DNA from: Rhexocercosporidium sp. MPI-PUGE-AT-0058
Lineage: Eukaryota > Ascomycota > Leotiomycetes > Helotiales
DNA: 64,000 bases
Assembly (NCBI GenBank): GCA_020746875.1
Contig: JAGTJL010000025.1
Location: forward strand, 62,001-126,000
Direction of reading: 5' to 3'
Shown here: positions 44,906 through 57,880 of the stretch, one piece after another
Numbering within the stretch: the stretch's first letter is position 1
How the letters are laid out: each line of letters opens with the position of its first letter
Made by a program: the position numbers and the translations under genes
Notes under the pieces: generated by a model
The model's input: only the letters and a program-made list of their open reading frames with translations
Database searches by the model: none
What the model was told of the DNA's origin: nothing

Positions 44906-45909
44906 CTAACCCTCCTCTAAGATCTTAGCTTGGTCACATTCCCAAAGAACAAGGTAATTACGGATGGAAAGGATGTTCCGAAAGACAATCTCGGCCATGC
45001 TGGCTTTGCAATTCGAATGTAGCAGCTTGGCATCCTGGAAAGAGCGCATGCATTCTCCTGCCTCTCGGATGCAACTGAGGCGATCTGTCTCGGTGGGTCG
45101 GCCATGCACTAGATCGTGAGACGGCAGTTCTCCATTAATAGATTTCAGGGCATGGGCGATGATCTGGTAGAGGATAGCAAAATGTTTCGGGAATCAGGGC
45201 CCAACGGATGGTGTAAACGAGGAGATGTGCTGCGGCAGCTTAGAAAGCATGTCTTTGGAGGGAATATTTGCTCCTAGAATGATGCAAACGTAGTCGTTAA
45301 TGCAGGCGAGGCAAGAGAAAACCACAGACAGACTTCCACAATTCGAGAACGCGTGACTGGCTGCGAAAGAGACCTGACAGCAGACTTGCTACCAACCCCT
45401 CTAGCCCCAGCAGTAAGAGCGAGTTTATACATACTTGGGGCAGTGAGCATTGTCTTGCCGAGGTGGGCTACGATCTGTCGCAGGAGGTCATTTCTGTCAT
45501 GGAAGTCCTTCCAAAAGACATCTTGTAGGAGACCAGATTAGGTAGAAGTTCCGAACCTGATCCTCTGCCGGTCATCGAGACGACTTAGCTTTTCGTATAC
45601 GGAGCCTCGAAGCACCGAATGGGATTAAACAATCTGATATATCGACGCCCGGCTACTCAAATGAAGGTAATCATGAGTTGGAGAATTGGGAGCGTCAAGT
45701 GCTTGGATATACATGTCGGGCCCAGAAGCAATGTTGGACGTATCTGAACTGGAAAGGGGATCGTCGTTGTGTATATAACGGAACGCCGTGTTGAGTGTAT
45801 TCTCGTTGAATATTCGCTTAGTCCGGGCAATTAGTTTTGCTGGAAGGTCCTTGGGAGCTGTCCACTCTGGAACACTGTGGGTAAAAGTCGTAGATAGATG
45901 AGGTATCAT
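44906..45909 (-). pseudogene. broken gene of unrecognised family
   Basis: Read on the minus strand, a frame runs from about 45909 (MIPHLSTTFTHSVPEWTAPK) through VYEKLSRLDDRQRIRFGTST, then SGLLQDVFWKDFHDRNDLLR, then TAGARGVGSKSAVRSLSQ. It is interrupted by a TAA after IYQIV and a TAA after FGTST. A frameshift near 45305 separates it from CINDYVCIILGANIPSKDML, and a TGA follows at about 45195. A last open piece covers 45109-44906. The stops do not coincide with usable introns. The pieces look like a helical domain such as the middle part of a fungal regulator, but I cannot name it. Confidence 0.5.
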
Positions 45910-46785
45910 GACAGGCGAGGGCTGAGGGGGCCTTTGATCTACTAAGCTAGTGCGGGATCTGAAGGGGCTGGTCGAGAGTGTAGCGCAACAGCCTGGTAAA
46001 CGGGACCTAACTGCAAGGGGGGGTCAAGCGACGTTGCTTGGGCTGATATGTGACTGATGCCATCGATGTCTAGTGTAATCGGCCCTACCTCTTTCTGATG
46101 GTTGGGACTAGGTAGAGGGTATTGCACTATCGGTGGTGAGATGGAGGGGGTGGACTTGACGGTCTCTGTTCATGATGTAGCGACTTGATGGTGAGGGTCC
46201 TGCTTTCAGTCGTAGAGGGTGGCAGGATATGGTCGTGGAGTGTCTACGTTGCATTGGCCCTTTACTTCCCTTGGATCATTGCTCTTACTGACATCCTGTC
46301 CTTCATTAAATCCTACTCTTTATCTGCCGAGTCGAAGCTAGGGGCTCTGGCAGCGATCTGGCTGGTACGATGGTAGTAGGTGGACCCGGATATCACAAAA
46401 GAGCTGGCGGCCATTGACAACTATTCAAAGAAATTGGAGCCAGTGACTTTTGTTTGATCGTGTCTGAAACGAAAGTTGTGTCTCGATTGTCCTCTTATGA
46501 TTCCAGGTCTAGAAAGAAGGTCGTCTGCATTCATTGATGGCTATCAGTTATTGGCATGCTTGAGCTTCAAGAACGGGGTGGCAAAGCTAAGGTCACCGAC
46601 GCCTGTGACCCTGAGGGGTGATCGGAATGGTAGGGGGGACTTGGAGAGTCTAGCAAGGAAGAGCTGACAGAACTTCAAGGACCAAAAATCAAAATCAGCT
46701 TCCTGAGACAATTCCGGGAGGTCTGCTCGGTAGTATGAGATTAGAATCTAGACTGATGTACTAATCAGGCATCCGAGGAAGTATT
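45910..46785. other. intergenic region, no supported gene
   Basis: Short ORFs of about 60 codons only, none convincing. Confidence 0.4.
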
Positions 46786-47641
46786 TCACTCCTCAATCAG
46801 TATCTTCTCAGGCGTAGCCTTCGCTCCAGGTTCTCTCTTCAGTGACCGAAACCTTGTCTTCCCATTCTTCAACTCTCCCATACCTGCAAACTTCTCGTCT
46901 AGCTCGCCTAGTTCCAAGTCAACCCACTCATTGACCACGAAACCCTCTTTGAGAAACATCCCCGAGGCTCCAGGTCTCCCACTCACGTAGGTGGCAGCAC
47001 CGTGATCATCCGCAATAGCATTGACATGTGCAGTTAGTCTGCGCATCAGCCCTTGTCGTTGATATTCTGGGCGGCACATGCTGCCATGCCGGTCTGTGAC
47101 ATTAAGATTAGCACTTATCTGAGCGCGCAAGGAGGGCAAATGTACGAAAATGCTTCGTTTTGTCGTAACCATGTTTCGTTGACAAAGTTCCTATCTGAAA
47201 TTTCATAAAGTCCCGCGCCCGCGAGTTACCTTCGGGTGGTAGGTCCCAAAATGGAGCTATCAGCTTTTCCTCTTCCTCGGTGACGGTTTTGGGAACAGAA
47301 AGACCTGTCCATGCTGCGATTCTTCTTTTTCCATGTAAGCGAGACTCTCGTACCTAACTTATTGAACATCTGTGGTAGACGAGGGCCAAGACGCGAGAAT
47401 GCAAGAAAAAGACAAACCCTTTCTCCTCATCAACGATTTTCCATGGCTGCATCACACCAATATCCACCCCAATGTCTACTCTGTGATGGATATTCTCCTT
47501 CACAAATTTAAATTCCTGTTCTTTCGACATTGAACCCATCATTGTGCGCCAAAATGGGTCACTGTTGATAGCCATGACCCAGACCTCGACCATTTCGTCA
47601 AGATCCGCAGGGACGGCTTGCTGGATTGTAAACGGTGGCAT
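46786..47641 (-). CDS. GNAT-family N-acetyltransferase
   Basis: The start is MPPFTIQQAVPADLDEMVEV at 47641. Exon 1 (47641-47418, ending WKIVDEEKG) joins in phase to an exon (47324-47230) reading RIAAWTGLSVPKTVTEEEE up to FWDLPPEG. A short exon (about 47194-47139, NFVNETWLRQNEAF) and the last exon (from about 47067) follow. The last exon contains RPEYQRQGLMRRLTAHVNAI, whose R/Q-x-x-G-x-A/M pattern is the acetyl-CoA pyrophosphate loop of GNAT enzymes, then the GASGMFLKEGFV strand-turn. These enzymes transfer acetyl from acetyl-CoA to an amine; the substrate is unknown. The third intron would be only 35 bp, so the middle exons are tentative and the gene could be slightly damaged. Confidence 0.68.
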
Positions 47642-49575
47642 AATAGACGCGGAGTGATAGGTATAAAGAATGAAGACACTGTACTTCGCAAAGCCAAGGG
47701 CTTTATGTAAGGACGATGTCCTCCTTACGTGAGAGTCTTGGTGCTGATGAGCACTGCCGCCCATAAGCATTCTGCTGCCGAGTCCCGAAGATGACATCGC
47801 ACATCACAAAAGGGAAGAAAAGAATATTCTGTAAACATGTAAACATGTAAACGAAAGTCTCCTCCACCAGATCCTCTAGATCCTCCCTAGGAATGACTTT
47901 TGACTTTTGTCACTGCAGCTCAATCTAGGTAAGTGCATGACTTCAAGCTACCAACCAGTCCTCTCGAAGATCTCTAAAACCCAAGTTTCATATGATGCGG
48001 GGCAAACGATCTCACAGTTTGACACTCGGCCTTCCCGATAAGCTGGCAGAGGAGGAGATTACTAAAAAGATCCACCCGAGAAAAGTTAAAGATATTGGGA
48101 ATGATCAAGATCTCCCTTGCGTGCTTCATGCTTGGTTGGGACAAATTGAAATCTACAAGACCACAAGAAATCCGTCCCTTCAGCCCCTGAAAGACAGACA
48201 TGCAAGGAGAACGCAATATTTTTGCCGTGGATTGTTTGACTTGTGGGGAGGGAAATGTTGGGATGCCCAGCAGATTAGGGATGATATCGAGTGGGCTCGT
48301 ATTGACGATCAACATTTCTCCAGTCCAGTCAGTCCGGTTCATGTTAGACCCTTGGCAGCAAGCACTTTGACAGCAAGCAACTTCATTTCACTCGTCTCTC
48401 CAAAATAGTAAGATCAGATGATGTAGCGAAATTGTTAAGAGAAGTATGTGATAGACTTGGGGAATAAGGCTTTGTTTTCGGTATTTGTAGGCTGTCCTGT
48501 ACGAACATACCTCACTACTCACTTGCTTCTCTTGACTTAACTTGTTTCAATGTCCACATTTACAGTATCCGCAGGCCTCTGTCCGTGGCGAAACTCAGCC
48601 TCCCTCCCTGCCGCAGTTCCGCAACAGACGCCTTCTGCTCTACTGCATGTAACTGGCTTCTAGACGCCGTGAACCAATGCGCTGTCAGCACTAACGCCAC
48701 CATCCAATAGATTCCTGCGGGCGTGTGCGAGGCAGCTCCGGGTTTGTATCCCCTCAATCACGGCTGCAGTCCTTCTGGAATCCTGATGTCTGAATCCTGA
48801 CATCTGCATGTGCATCTTGCATGCTTGCACTTCTCGCCACCCTCTCTTCTCTTCTGGGCTCTCCGCATCTTCCCACTTGCTTTCCCCTCCGAGCCTGTGA
48901 TCCTACGCTGCCACGTCTGATTCCATCCTGTCATCCCAACCTGCACTGTGCTGTGCCCCGAGAACCAACCCCGAAAATAAACGGGGAAATGGGGAACCAA
49001 CTCAACTCAACCAGCATAGCAGCGATGCAAGCACCCGGCAAACTCATCTTCAAAACCGAGCACTCTCAGGTTTCATGCCCGTGCCCGTGCCTGTGTCCAC
49101 CCTGCACCCTGTGCTGCTGCTGCTGCTGCTGCTACTTGCTGTATGACCAGGCCTCCCCTGCTGCGAGAGCCAGACAGAGCCTTGCGCGCGAGGTGTCTGA
49201 TCTGGTCTGGGCAAGACTCCACCACCTTCCCCGTAATACGGCGATACAGCACCAACAGATTTTTAGTAGTCAGTCAGTTGTAGATGATGCACTTCAGTGA
49301 CTATCACTCGTACGGTATTCCAGCAAAGGATGCTCTTGTCAGCCTTTTCTATGCCGGCGCCTCTCTCACTCTTCTCTCCATCCCACAGCCTTCTCTCAGA
49401 ATAGATCCAGCTCCCAATCTCTCTGATCTCTCTGATCTCATCTCATCTTTTCCACGTCAGCACAGGGCAGAGCATTCCCCTCATGTTGTACCGATTGAAT
49501 GTTTGCGACGCACAGCAAAGACAGCGACGCTGAAGACTTGCGTATACCTGTCCCCAGATCAATTGAGTCTCCACG
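47642..49575. other. intergenic region with a CTG microsatellite
   Basis: A 138-codon plus-strand ORF (47992-48408) and a 122-codon minus-strand ORF overlap each other; neither has a known domain and I call neither a gene. A (TGC)n run lies at about 49110-49134. The right end is the promoter region of the gene at 49576. Confidence 0.4.
49110..49134. repeat. (TGC)n microsatellite, about 8 units
   Basis: Nearly pure TGC run upstream of the membrane-protein gene. Confidence 0.85.
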
Positions 49576-52468
49576 ATGTCGAAACAACCAGCAGACCGTC
49601 GAAGTCTGCTAAAACCCCAGCTCAGCGACCTTTCTGATCCTCCCTCAATGCCTTCAACTCCTTCCCCCGACCTGCGAGGGACGTTTAGTAGGGCACAAAC
49701 AATGTCTGGCGATTTCACTGACCCTTCACCACGGTACACATCGCCAATTCCTACAATTAACGCATTCGAACCAATGGATTCGCAAATTCGAGGATTGGGA
49801 ATATCAGATCGACGGCAGTCAATCCAAAGAGTACCGGTGGGAAGTCGAAACTCGGCCACGGTTTCTCCTCTCGACCCTGCCACCCCTTCGACGAATGCAA
49901 GAAGCTCTCCAAATGGTGGTCCATTCGGCACGCCAGAAACGAGTGCCCCAAGTTCTTCGAATCCTCTCCTGTCTCCTGCGTGGCCGGTACGAGATGGCTA
50001 TAATGGTGGGGATTTGAGAGATCAGTCGTTGGACGAACAAGACATCACGAAAGGGAAGAATGTATTTGTGGACAACGTGGATATGGGATATGGGGGTATG
50101 GGGGGTCAGTCAAGATCAGGACCGCCTTCAATGAATAATGATAATAATGATACGACGAGTAAGTTTGTCTCTCCTAGATCTAACGGAAGGCTAATCGCTA
50201 CAGGACTTTTTGCGCCAACGCCCGGATGTCCTGCTAAACAAGATATTTTCTCGAAGAGGAGGAGTTGGCTTTCGATTTCGATCCTTGCCCTCTCGATATA
50301 CTCGACCCTTTTCTCGGGGATATATTTGGTACTTGCGATCGTGCAACCTCGATATGGCCGAGCAATACATTCGGGAGGGAAATTGACACCCGAGACTGCT
50401 TCAATTCTGTTCGCTCTATTCGCAAAGACGATCGAATTGTCGTTTGTTACGGTCTTTGTGACTTTCTTAGGCCAAGTTTTGAGCCGACGATCGCTGGTCA
50501 AGTCGTCCCGAGGGGTGACAATCGCAGAAATGACGATGAGGACATGGGTTGTACAGCCAGGATTTATGATCACACATTGGCAAGCTTTGCAGCATGTTGG
50601 ATTTACAATTCTTGGGTCCATCACCTTGACAGCTGCATTCATGGCCATGTTTTACACCACTGCCTCGGACGCTCTGGTTTCGCCCCATTTGAAGTTCGGG
50701 AAGTGGGAGGACAGGGAGATGGTTGGCTTGGTCAGGGCAAAATATGCGAATCCAGATTACATCAAGCAGAACTGCAAAACGCCCATATCCGCCAAGGTTG
50801 ATCCAGAGAATGCTGGTTTGACATGCTTGTCTGTTGAGTATGCGGGACAGGGTAAGTCTAGGACCTCTTGCTGTGTTCCTAATCTAACACGGTACAGCAT
50901 ATCACAACTCCATCACTTATCTCGATACCTGGGCGTCAATCAATGTTGGAGGGGAAGGAGTATCGTCCGATATGTCTGGGAGACCACCGGCACCTGCAAT
51001 GCTACACGACAACACAACTGTAATTGGGTCCTGGGTAGCAACGAATACCAGTAACATGACTGCTTCTTATGAGAAGCTCAACCGCATCATCAACAATGTC
51101 ACCTTGTCTATGCCTCATGCAGGCATCTTTGATGCGGCAAGAGCACCAAGTAATGGTATTCTGCAGCCAGAAGAATTGGCAGGTGTCGGAGAATACGCTA
51201 TCGAGGCATCAGTTGTCAGTCCCAGCTTGAATGTACTGTGTGTTAACCTCAATAAGACGGAGCTCTCACCTCTAATCTACACGGAATTCCCAAGCGCTCG
51301 CACTACAAACGCCAGTGGTATACCCGGTCAAAAGCAAGCTTATGATGGCTATGCGAATGATATTCAATTGATCCCCGGCAAAGACTACCTCAACAATACC
51401 GTGGTCGATGATATTTTCGAATGGGGTGCGACTCATCAACGCCAACCACCTGTCTTTCCAATGGTAAGCACACCCCCCTCTGCAGCGGGCGCTTTCTAAT
51501 ATTCGCAGTACCCAATCGAATACAATTCTCTCACCAATATCACAGTGCGCAACTCGGATGCAATTTATATGTTGATCAAGGCCCCGGACGCATCGACACC
51601 CGATTATACGCTTTGTCAGATGCGCTCATATGTTTCTCCCAACTGCAGCACATTTTACAACGTCTCTGGCATGAGCGGAGGGCGTTTGGAGTCTCGCTGC
51701 GCTCCTGATAACATGATGGCCTACAACCGCTCTGTTGATAACGCTCCAGTGGGAAAATGGGATTCCGATTGGAGGAATGTGGGATCTTTGTGGCTGACTG
51801 CACTGTCGTTGAACACTGGGATATCCAATGCCAATTCATCCACCTCTCGACTCCTTTCCCAGCTCATCCCAACTGTTCCATCTTGGGGTGACGTCAAGCT
51901 CAGCCCCCTCACCCCAAGTATTTCCGAGACTCTCGCTGTCATGGCAGGCAGTACTCTTCTCTTGAGCTCTACCGATGCAACCTTTTTGCATTATTGGAAC
52001 TACACTGCGACGGTCTTGGATCCAGGAATCTACGAGAAGTTCAATGCCACCATCACGTCCCAGCAGTACACATCTGGAGTGACACAGAGATGGCAAGGAA
52101 TGTTTTACATTGTCCTCGCTCTTGTTTTTGTCACGAATGTCTTCTGCTTAGGGTACTTCTGTGTTCGGAACGGACTCGTCACCGACTTCACGGAGTTGCA
52201 GAACCTCTTCGCCCTTGCGGTGAATAGCCCCCCATCTGCCCGCCTCCAAGGAAGTTGTGGAGGAGGGCCACAAGGAGCCCAACTAAATGTCGAGTTTCAT
52301 ACAATGGTGGACGATCCTTCCGGTCATTTCTTCATGAAGGAAGGCATGGATGTCAGGAGTGGGAAAGGATACGAGATGCGGAGGAGGAATAGTCCAGCGA
52401 ACATGCGGCATTTGAAAAGCATGACGAGTTATAGTAAGCTAAGTACCCCCAGAGGTAGTTGGTTATGA
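49576..52468 (+). CDS. large fungal four-helix membrane glycoprotein (about 918 aa)
   Basis: Exons 49576-50851, 50898-51463 and 51509-52468 are joined by 46- and 45-bp introns with good GTAAGT/CAG ends. A further in-frame 45-bp candidate intron (50159-50203, GTAAGT...TCTAAC...CTACAG) probably removes 15 codons. Residues 1-230 are Ser/Pro-rich and probably cytosolic. Three helices follow (ISILALSIYSTLFSGIYLVL; ILFALFAKTIELSFVTVFVT; FTILGSITLTAAFMAMFYTT). Then comes a ~500-residue Cys- and Asn-x-Ser/Thr-rich domain that should be extracellular, and a last helix (MFYIVLALVFVTNVFCLGYF) before a short tail. This architecture matches a Pezizomycotina family that some databases label 'mcm2-3-5 family protein'. 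There is no MCM helicase motif, so that label looks wrong. Function unknown. Confidence 0.8.
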
Positions 52469-52748
52469 GTAATGTATATTTGGAGGCACAGCTTCATGCT
52501 TTGATCGCAATGTAGCTCCTCGTTCTTATCGTGTTCTTCTCCAAGATTTTTCAAAAGTGTGAGCCGCCTTCCACCCCACTTCTAGTCCCAACTACAGGGG
52601 ACAGAGCCAAGCTCACGCTAGATTTGGTAAGCTTTGCGGAATCGGATACGGAGTAGATGACCCCGATATTTCTTGTAGGCAGCTGCTCTCTCTGTTGACA
52701 TTTTCACAATCAACTTCACAACACGACAACAAAGAGCAAGGCGGAAGA

Positions 52749-54629
52749 ATGCCAGAACATCACCATTCGTCGGACATCAAGTCTTCAGACATGAAGTCTA
52801 CTACCATAAACTCCTCGACCGAGTCTCCTGAAGTGTCAACATCAAGTCTCGGTGAGCGCCCAGAATGCTTCAAGTCAACCATCCAAGAATGTCTCTTCGT
52901 TTTGACAGCAACAATGTCAATTGGAATGTCTTCGTTTCTCTACGGAATCTGTACAGTGATCACTGCTCCCATTGGACGAGATCTGAACATGAATAGTGCA
53001 CAGGTCACGTGGATCACTGCTGCTTCCTCGTGAGTCCTCGTCTACCCATCGTCATTTTGGCAGCCTACTCACCGCCGTCTAGACTCAGCTCGGGTGCTTT
53101 TCTACTCTTCTTTGCCAAGGTAGCCGATACATTCGGACGGCGGTCACTTCTCATCTCCGCCATGGGTGCATTCTGCATCGCTAGTTTAGTCGCCGGCTTC
53201 GCCACGAACGCCATGTATATGGATGTTCTGTGTGGATTCCTGGGTCTTTTCAGTGCAGCCGCCGTACCTCCTGCCGTTGGGATTCTTGGGGCTGCCTATA
53301 CTGTCCCATGTAAGAGGAAGAACTACGCATTCGCTTGCTTCAGTGCTGGCAACCCGGTTGGGTTTGTCATGGGAAGTATCTTCTCCGGGATAGCTTCCAA
53401 CATCTTCAACTGGAGAGCCAGTTTCTACTTACTAGCTATCATCTATGTATTCTTCTTCGTGGCTGCTATCTGGACTGTTCCTAGGACGCAGCAAGGGGAG
53501 TTACAGAAGCTTGAGTGGGATGTTTTAAAGAAGTTCGACTTGTTGGGTGTGTTGTTGAGTATTACTGGGATTGCACTTTTCTGTTCGAGTCTGACGTGAG
53601 TGCTCATAAATTTTCTTTTTTGGCTAAGCTGACCTGCTCTAGAATTGCTGGTGATGCTCCGAAAGGCTGGAGTACTGGCTATGTCATCGCCATGCTCGTA
53701 CTTGGTGTCATTCTTATGGTGGGGTTTGTCGGCTGGGAGGCATTTTACAAATATCCACTCATGCCACTTCACGTTTGGAAAGACAAGAACTTCTCCCTGG
53801 TAAGTAGATCAACGTTTCTCCGAACCTTGCTGACTTTCAGATCAACGTCGTTGTCCTTCTTGGGTTTCTATCTTTCAATATGAGCGCATTCTGGCTGTCT
53901 CTGTTCATGCAGAATGTGCTCAGGTTCTCCTCACTGAATGTCGCCGTCCACCTTCTCCCGATGGCGATCGGAGGTATCCTTGTGAACATTGTTGCCGGCC
54001 TGGTGCTCCACAAAGTCAACAACAAACTTCTCACTGCTATCGGCGCCTTGTCCTATCTCGGATCTTCCCTTCTCTTGGCGACCATGAAAGTAGACAGCTC
54101 GTACTGGGCATTCATCTTCCCAGCACTGCTCTTGTCTGTCATTGGGGCAGATCTGGAGTTCAATGTGGCAAACGTGCGTCTCCACTTCCCCTGTCAATCC
54201 TCATCTAACAATCTTCAGATGTACGTGATGTCCTCTCTTCCTCCCGCCCAACAGTCAGTGGCAGGGGGTATATTCAACACAGTGATGAAGATCTGCTCTG
54301 CAGTTGGACTGGGCATCTCTTCGAGTGTCTACAGCGCCGAAAGTGATGGACAAGCAGCATTGCAGACTGCCTTTAGGCCGTACAAGATGGTGTTCTGGTT
54401 TGGTGTCGCGGTCTCAGCAGCGGCATTACTTTTCGTCCCTTGGCTGAGCATTGGAACACAAGGACATAAGGAGGAGGAGAGTACCGATGTGGAAGCTGTT
54501 GTTCAAGGTGAAAAAGAAAAGGATGAAGCAATTCACAAGAAGAGTCACCGAGATGTGGACGGTGAGGATATGACTTTCAAGCTACCGTCGCCACCATCAT
54601 CAAGTGGCAAATTGCAAGAATATAAGTAG
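52749..54629 (+). CDS. MFS transporter, DHA2-like (564 aa)
   Basis: Five exons: 52749-53029, 53083-53595, 53643-53799, 53841-54173 and 54219-54629. The introns are 41-53 bp and all keep frame. After a hydrophilic N terminus, the first helix starts at CLFVLTATMSIGMSSFLYGI. The loop between helices 2 and 3 carries the MFS motif A-like KVADTFGRR. Later loops and helices (AACFSAGNPVGF-type region at 53330-53390, then WFGVAVSAAALLFVPWL near the end) fit a 12-14 helix drug:proton antiporter-2-like exporter at the plasma membrane. The C terminus is acidic and Lys-rich. The substrate cannot be read from sequence. Met at 52749 was chosen over 52695 because of the better start context; the frame is the same. 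Confidence 0.85.
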
Positions 54630-54710
54630 CTTCAACGGCACTGCATACGATAAAAATTACATGAATGACCGCCGTTCCTCGAAGCTTCCGACTGAATCGG
54701 TCAAAATTTT

Positions 54711-56983
54711 CTACCATTCATCATCATCAGATCCTTCATCTAAGCTTAAATCTGTGATCGCTTGCCGCTCGAGAAGTTTCTCTATTGGCAGGCGGCTTGT
54801 CTGCTCCAGTAGATCGATGTTAATCCCCTGCTGGCCCATGTCAACATCATTTGGAAGATGTAGCAGAAAATCCGCCCACTCCTTCGCAGGGCAATTCGGT
54901 AGTGGATCTGTGATCAAAAGCTTGATGACAATGTCCGGGTGGCTGTCGATCATTTCAATCATCCTTCCCAGGACCTTATCACCGACTTCTTCATCTCCAC
55001 CCATGCGCGAGAATGAGTCGATGATTATAAATATCGTATCTTTTTCGCTCAGGATGCCGAGCAAGTCTTTTAAAAGCCCAATTGCGTACTTCAACTTTTG
55101 ACTGGCCTTGCGGAAATTCTTCTCCTCATACAAAATTGAGAGATCGACACTTGGTTTCTTCTTCACGATAGCCTCAACAAGTTGAACATCAAGCGCTTTG
55201 ATCATTGATACAAGCCCTGAGTCCTCTTCATATCCCAACTCGTTTCTTTCCAAGCCACAGAAGTAGGATAGAACTATAAACGGGGTTGTGGTTGCAACAG
55301 ACTTTGCGAGCAGAGCACTGGTGAAGGACATCGAGTTTGTAAGATCTTCTGGTGGTGTCTCTGCTTCGATCACAAGCACACCGGACCTGCTTTGGCTTTG
55401 CCATTCGTAAAGATCTTCGGAATCTATCAGCCACTTGACCTTATCTTTCTCAGATGATGAGAGGATCTCGACTGATCGGAGACATTCGTCGATAGCATTG
55501 AATGTATCGTCATCGCATTCCTTCATGTCTTTGAGCCATTTCTGAAGCAGCGCCTCGTTCTTGTCCGTCGGAAATTGTATAGCCAGGCTTGCAGTCTCTT
55601 TTGGCTTTCTTTGATCCCGAGATGGATCTTGGAAGCTCCCTTCAAGGGCTTGTGGCAAAACAACTGGTGGTGGTGTTAGTCGAACCAGTAGTAATTCCCG
55701 GACTGTTGAGGGGTAACTCACGCTTCCCATCAGTGGGGTTGAAGTCATCGCTGCTCGCGAAGAACCGGTACAAGTAGTTCCAAACAGCGGACTGGGCATG
55801 TTCTTGCTCGGTCTGTGTGCGACCCTCCAGATACTTCTGTTGGTTCTCTGCAATCTTCCTCATACTCTCGTATCCTGCCTTCATCTCTATTTCGATCATC
55901 AGACGCGTTCCTAGACTCTGTTGAATACTTACCCGTCACTTGAACCACCAACTTGTCTGTATTCTCTTCGATTCTACCCATCCTCATTTGCGCGCAGACC
56001 CCGATTTCTTCTTGAAATCCAGCAATGCTATTGTCAAGGTCGTCAAGTGCACATCTGATCTGGCTGCTACGGCCTTTGACCTTGGAACGTAGTTTCTCTG
56101 CTGAAGCTTAGTCCTTATCTACACAGTTTTCTTGACGCGACACATACGTCCGAAATTCATTGATAGCTTATCAACGATACGCTCCAGGACAATAAATATG
56201 GATAAGAAAACAGAGTCTGCACATGACTTTAGCCGATTCGAATGGATATGTGCGTCCCTCAATCGGTTGACGTTGTCCAGCTTTTGGGGTATTTCTGCTA
56301 GACTTGTTAGAATATCTGTGCGAAGTTGCTCATGATCCATGATGGCCTTTGATTCTACTTAGCATAATCGTCCGATTGAGTTGTAGTATGGAACCTCTAC
56401 CTACCGCTAGAATCATTGTGAATCCTCCGTAGATAATTGACCCATACACGTCTGTTGGAAGAAAATTCAAAAGGCCTGCCAAGGTACTCTCATGCTTGCC
56501 GATGGCCTGGAAGCATCTACGAATAACATGCATGCAACCGGTCGTGCTCGAATCTTCATGCTTAGTACACATTTTCTGAGCAATCATGAGCACATCTTCG
56601 ATCCTGTAGTCCTTTGGGTCTTTGATCTCGATACCTAGCTTACTGTCAAGCTTACGAGATCTCAAGGTTTTGCAGAACGACTTCAACGTCCCTTCGAACT
56701 GCATCATCATCTCCAGGGACGGTTTGTAGTAGTCAGCCTCACTATACACAATTAGAATTTGAGACAAGTACGACCATCTAGAATCATACTCTTGTATCTC
56801 ACATCTGGGCACGAATTTATCCAACTCTGCTTTAAATTCCAGCGGGTTGGAAATATCATTCGCCCCCGATGGGACGTCTATCACCCGAGCGATGACTGCT
56901 TTCCCAGCTCTCGTCTCAGTAAACTCGGCAGCCGAGTTCGTCAATGTTCTGGACCGCAAGAAAGTTGATTGTTCGGATGCCAT
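54711..56983 (-). CDS. STAND/NLR-like protein with Walker-B-like strand but no Walker A (692 aa)
   Basis: Five exons: 56983-56401, 56357-56148, 56100-55933, 55886-55722 and 55663-54711. Introns of 43-58 bp all keep frame. The N-terminal part (about 1-330) contains FLPTDVYGSIIYGGFTMILA, then NRLRDAHIHSNRLKSCADSV and FLSIFIVLERIVDKLS. This is the helical N-terminal domain (DUF7708-like) of many fungal NLR-like proteins. Residues about 460-600 resemble a P-loop fold: VLVIEAETPP (471-480) sits where a Walker A loop is expected but has no GxxxxGKS. IFIIIDS (586-592) looks like Walker B. No ankyrin, TPR or WD repeats follow; the protein ends in an acidic tail. Fungal NLRs act in non-self recognition; a role here is inference. 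Nucleotide binding is doubtful. Confidence 0.7.
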
Positions 56984-57880
56984 AGTGGATTAGACGGTCT
57001 AGCAACCTTAGCTTGTTGCTTGCAATAGTAATACCTTGGAAAAGGCGTGTTCTAATGTTTCCGAAGAGATTAAAATGGCCAGAAGTCCAGTCCGTCAGCA
57101 TGAGTTTTTGGATGCTGCCTACCGGATTCCATGCCCCCTAATCGTTTACAAGGCAAAGAATGAATAGAAATGGCCAATGATGACAACTAGTGAGAGAGAG
57201 AGCTTCCTTTCTGCTGCAAAGAGACGAAATAGTAAAAGAAGCTGGCTGAAGGGTGGTTGTGACTGCCAGGAAGGTCGGACCCCAAATCCCTTCGACAAAT
57301 TGAGGGTGGTAGCACTGGCAGAGGAGTGGCTGGGCGTTACCAGCACAATAATAGAATTTATTTCTGCACTTTGACGCCAAATGATATTGCACCTCAACCG
57401 CAAGTGAGGTCTACTTCTGGCCCTCGGAGGAAGCACGTCCGACAAGTGTAGGATGCTGAGATGCTCTCTATGCAACCTCTTCATCACTTCCGCCCCCAAA
57501 CTATCATTCTATGACACCAGGCTGCCAATTTGCACATGTTTCGATAAGCTACGAGCATGGGATTGGTAGCTGTGTGATATAGTCCGCATGATCAATCCTG
57601 CTGTGTCACTCCACGAGGTAACTGCGCCTCAGCTGAGGATAAGGGACAGTTTTTGGAGATGAGGCTCTGGGTCTGCTGCGCCAGTATGCTAAGCATAAGA
57701 GAGAATGTTGAGAAGCTAGGGTTGAGTACTCCTACGGAACTGCCTTCAAATGCTTTTTGATCAAATGGGCAGCTTTATTTGAGATATACTGAGCTTGTTA
57801 ACTGCTAGACGAACTCGACCTAAAGGTAGTGGCAGAGGTCAGAACCGCGGAGCCTTGCGCCCACCTCCCCAATAACTACG
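56984..57880. promoter_or_regulatory. divergent intergenic region
   Basis: About 0.9 kb between the minus-strand NLR-like gene and the plus-strand AAA gene. ORFs within it overlap on both strands and lack domains. Promoters of both genes are expected here; no site assigned. Confidence 0.45.

Noticed and set aside
47992..48408. 138-codon plus-strand ORF
   Set aside because: A similar-length ORF lies on the opposite strand, neither has a domain, and no intron/exon partner was found.
49576..52468. MCM replication helicase (suggested by a legacy family label)
   Set aside because: No AAA or zinc motif of MCM proteins is present; the protein is a four-helix membrane protein.
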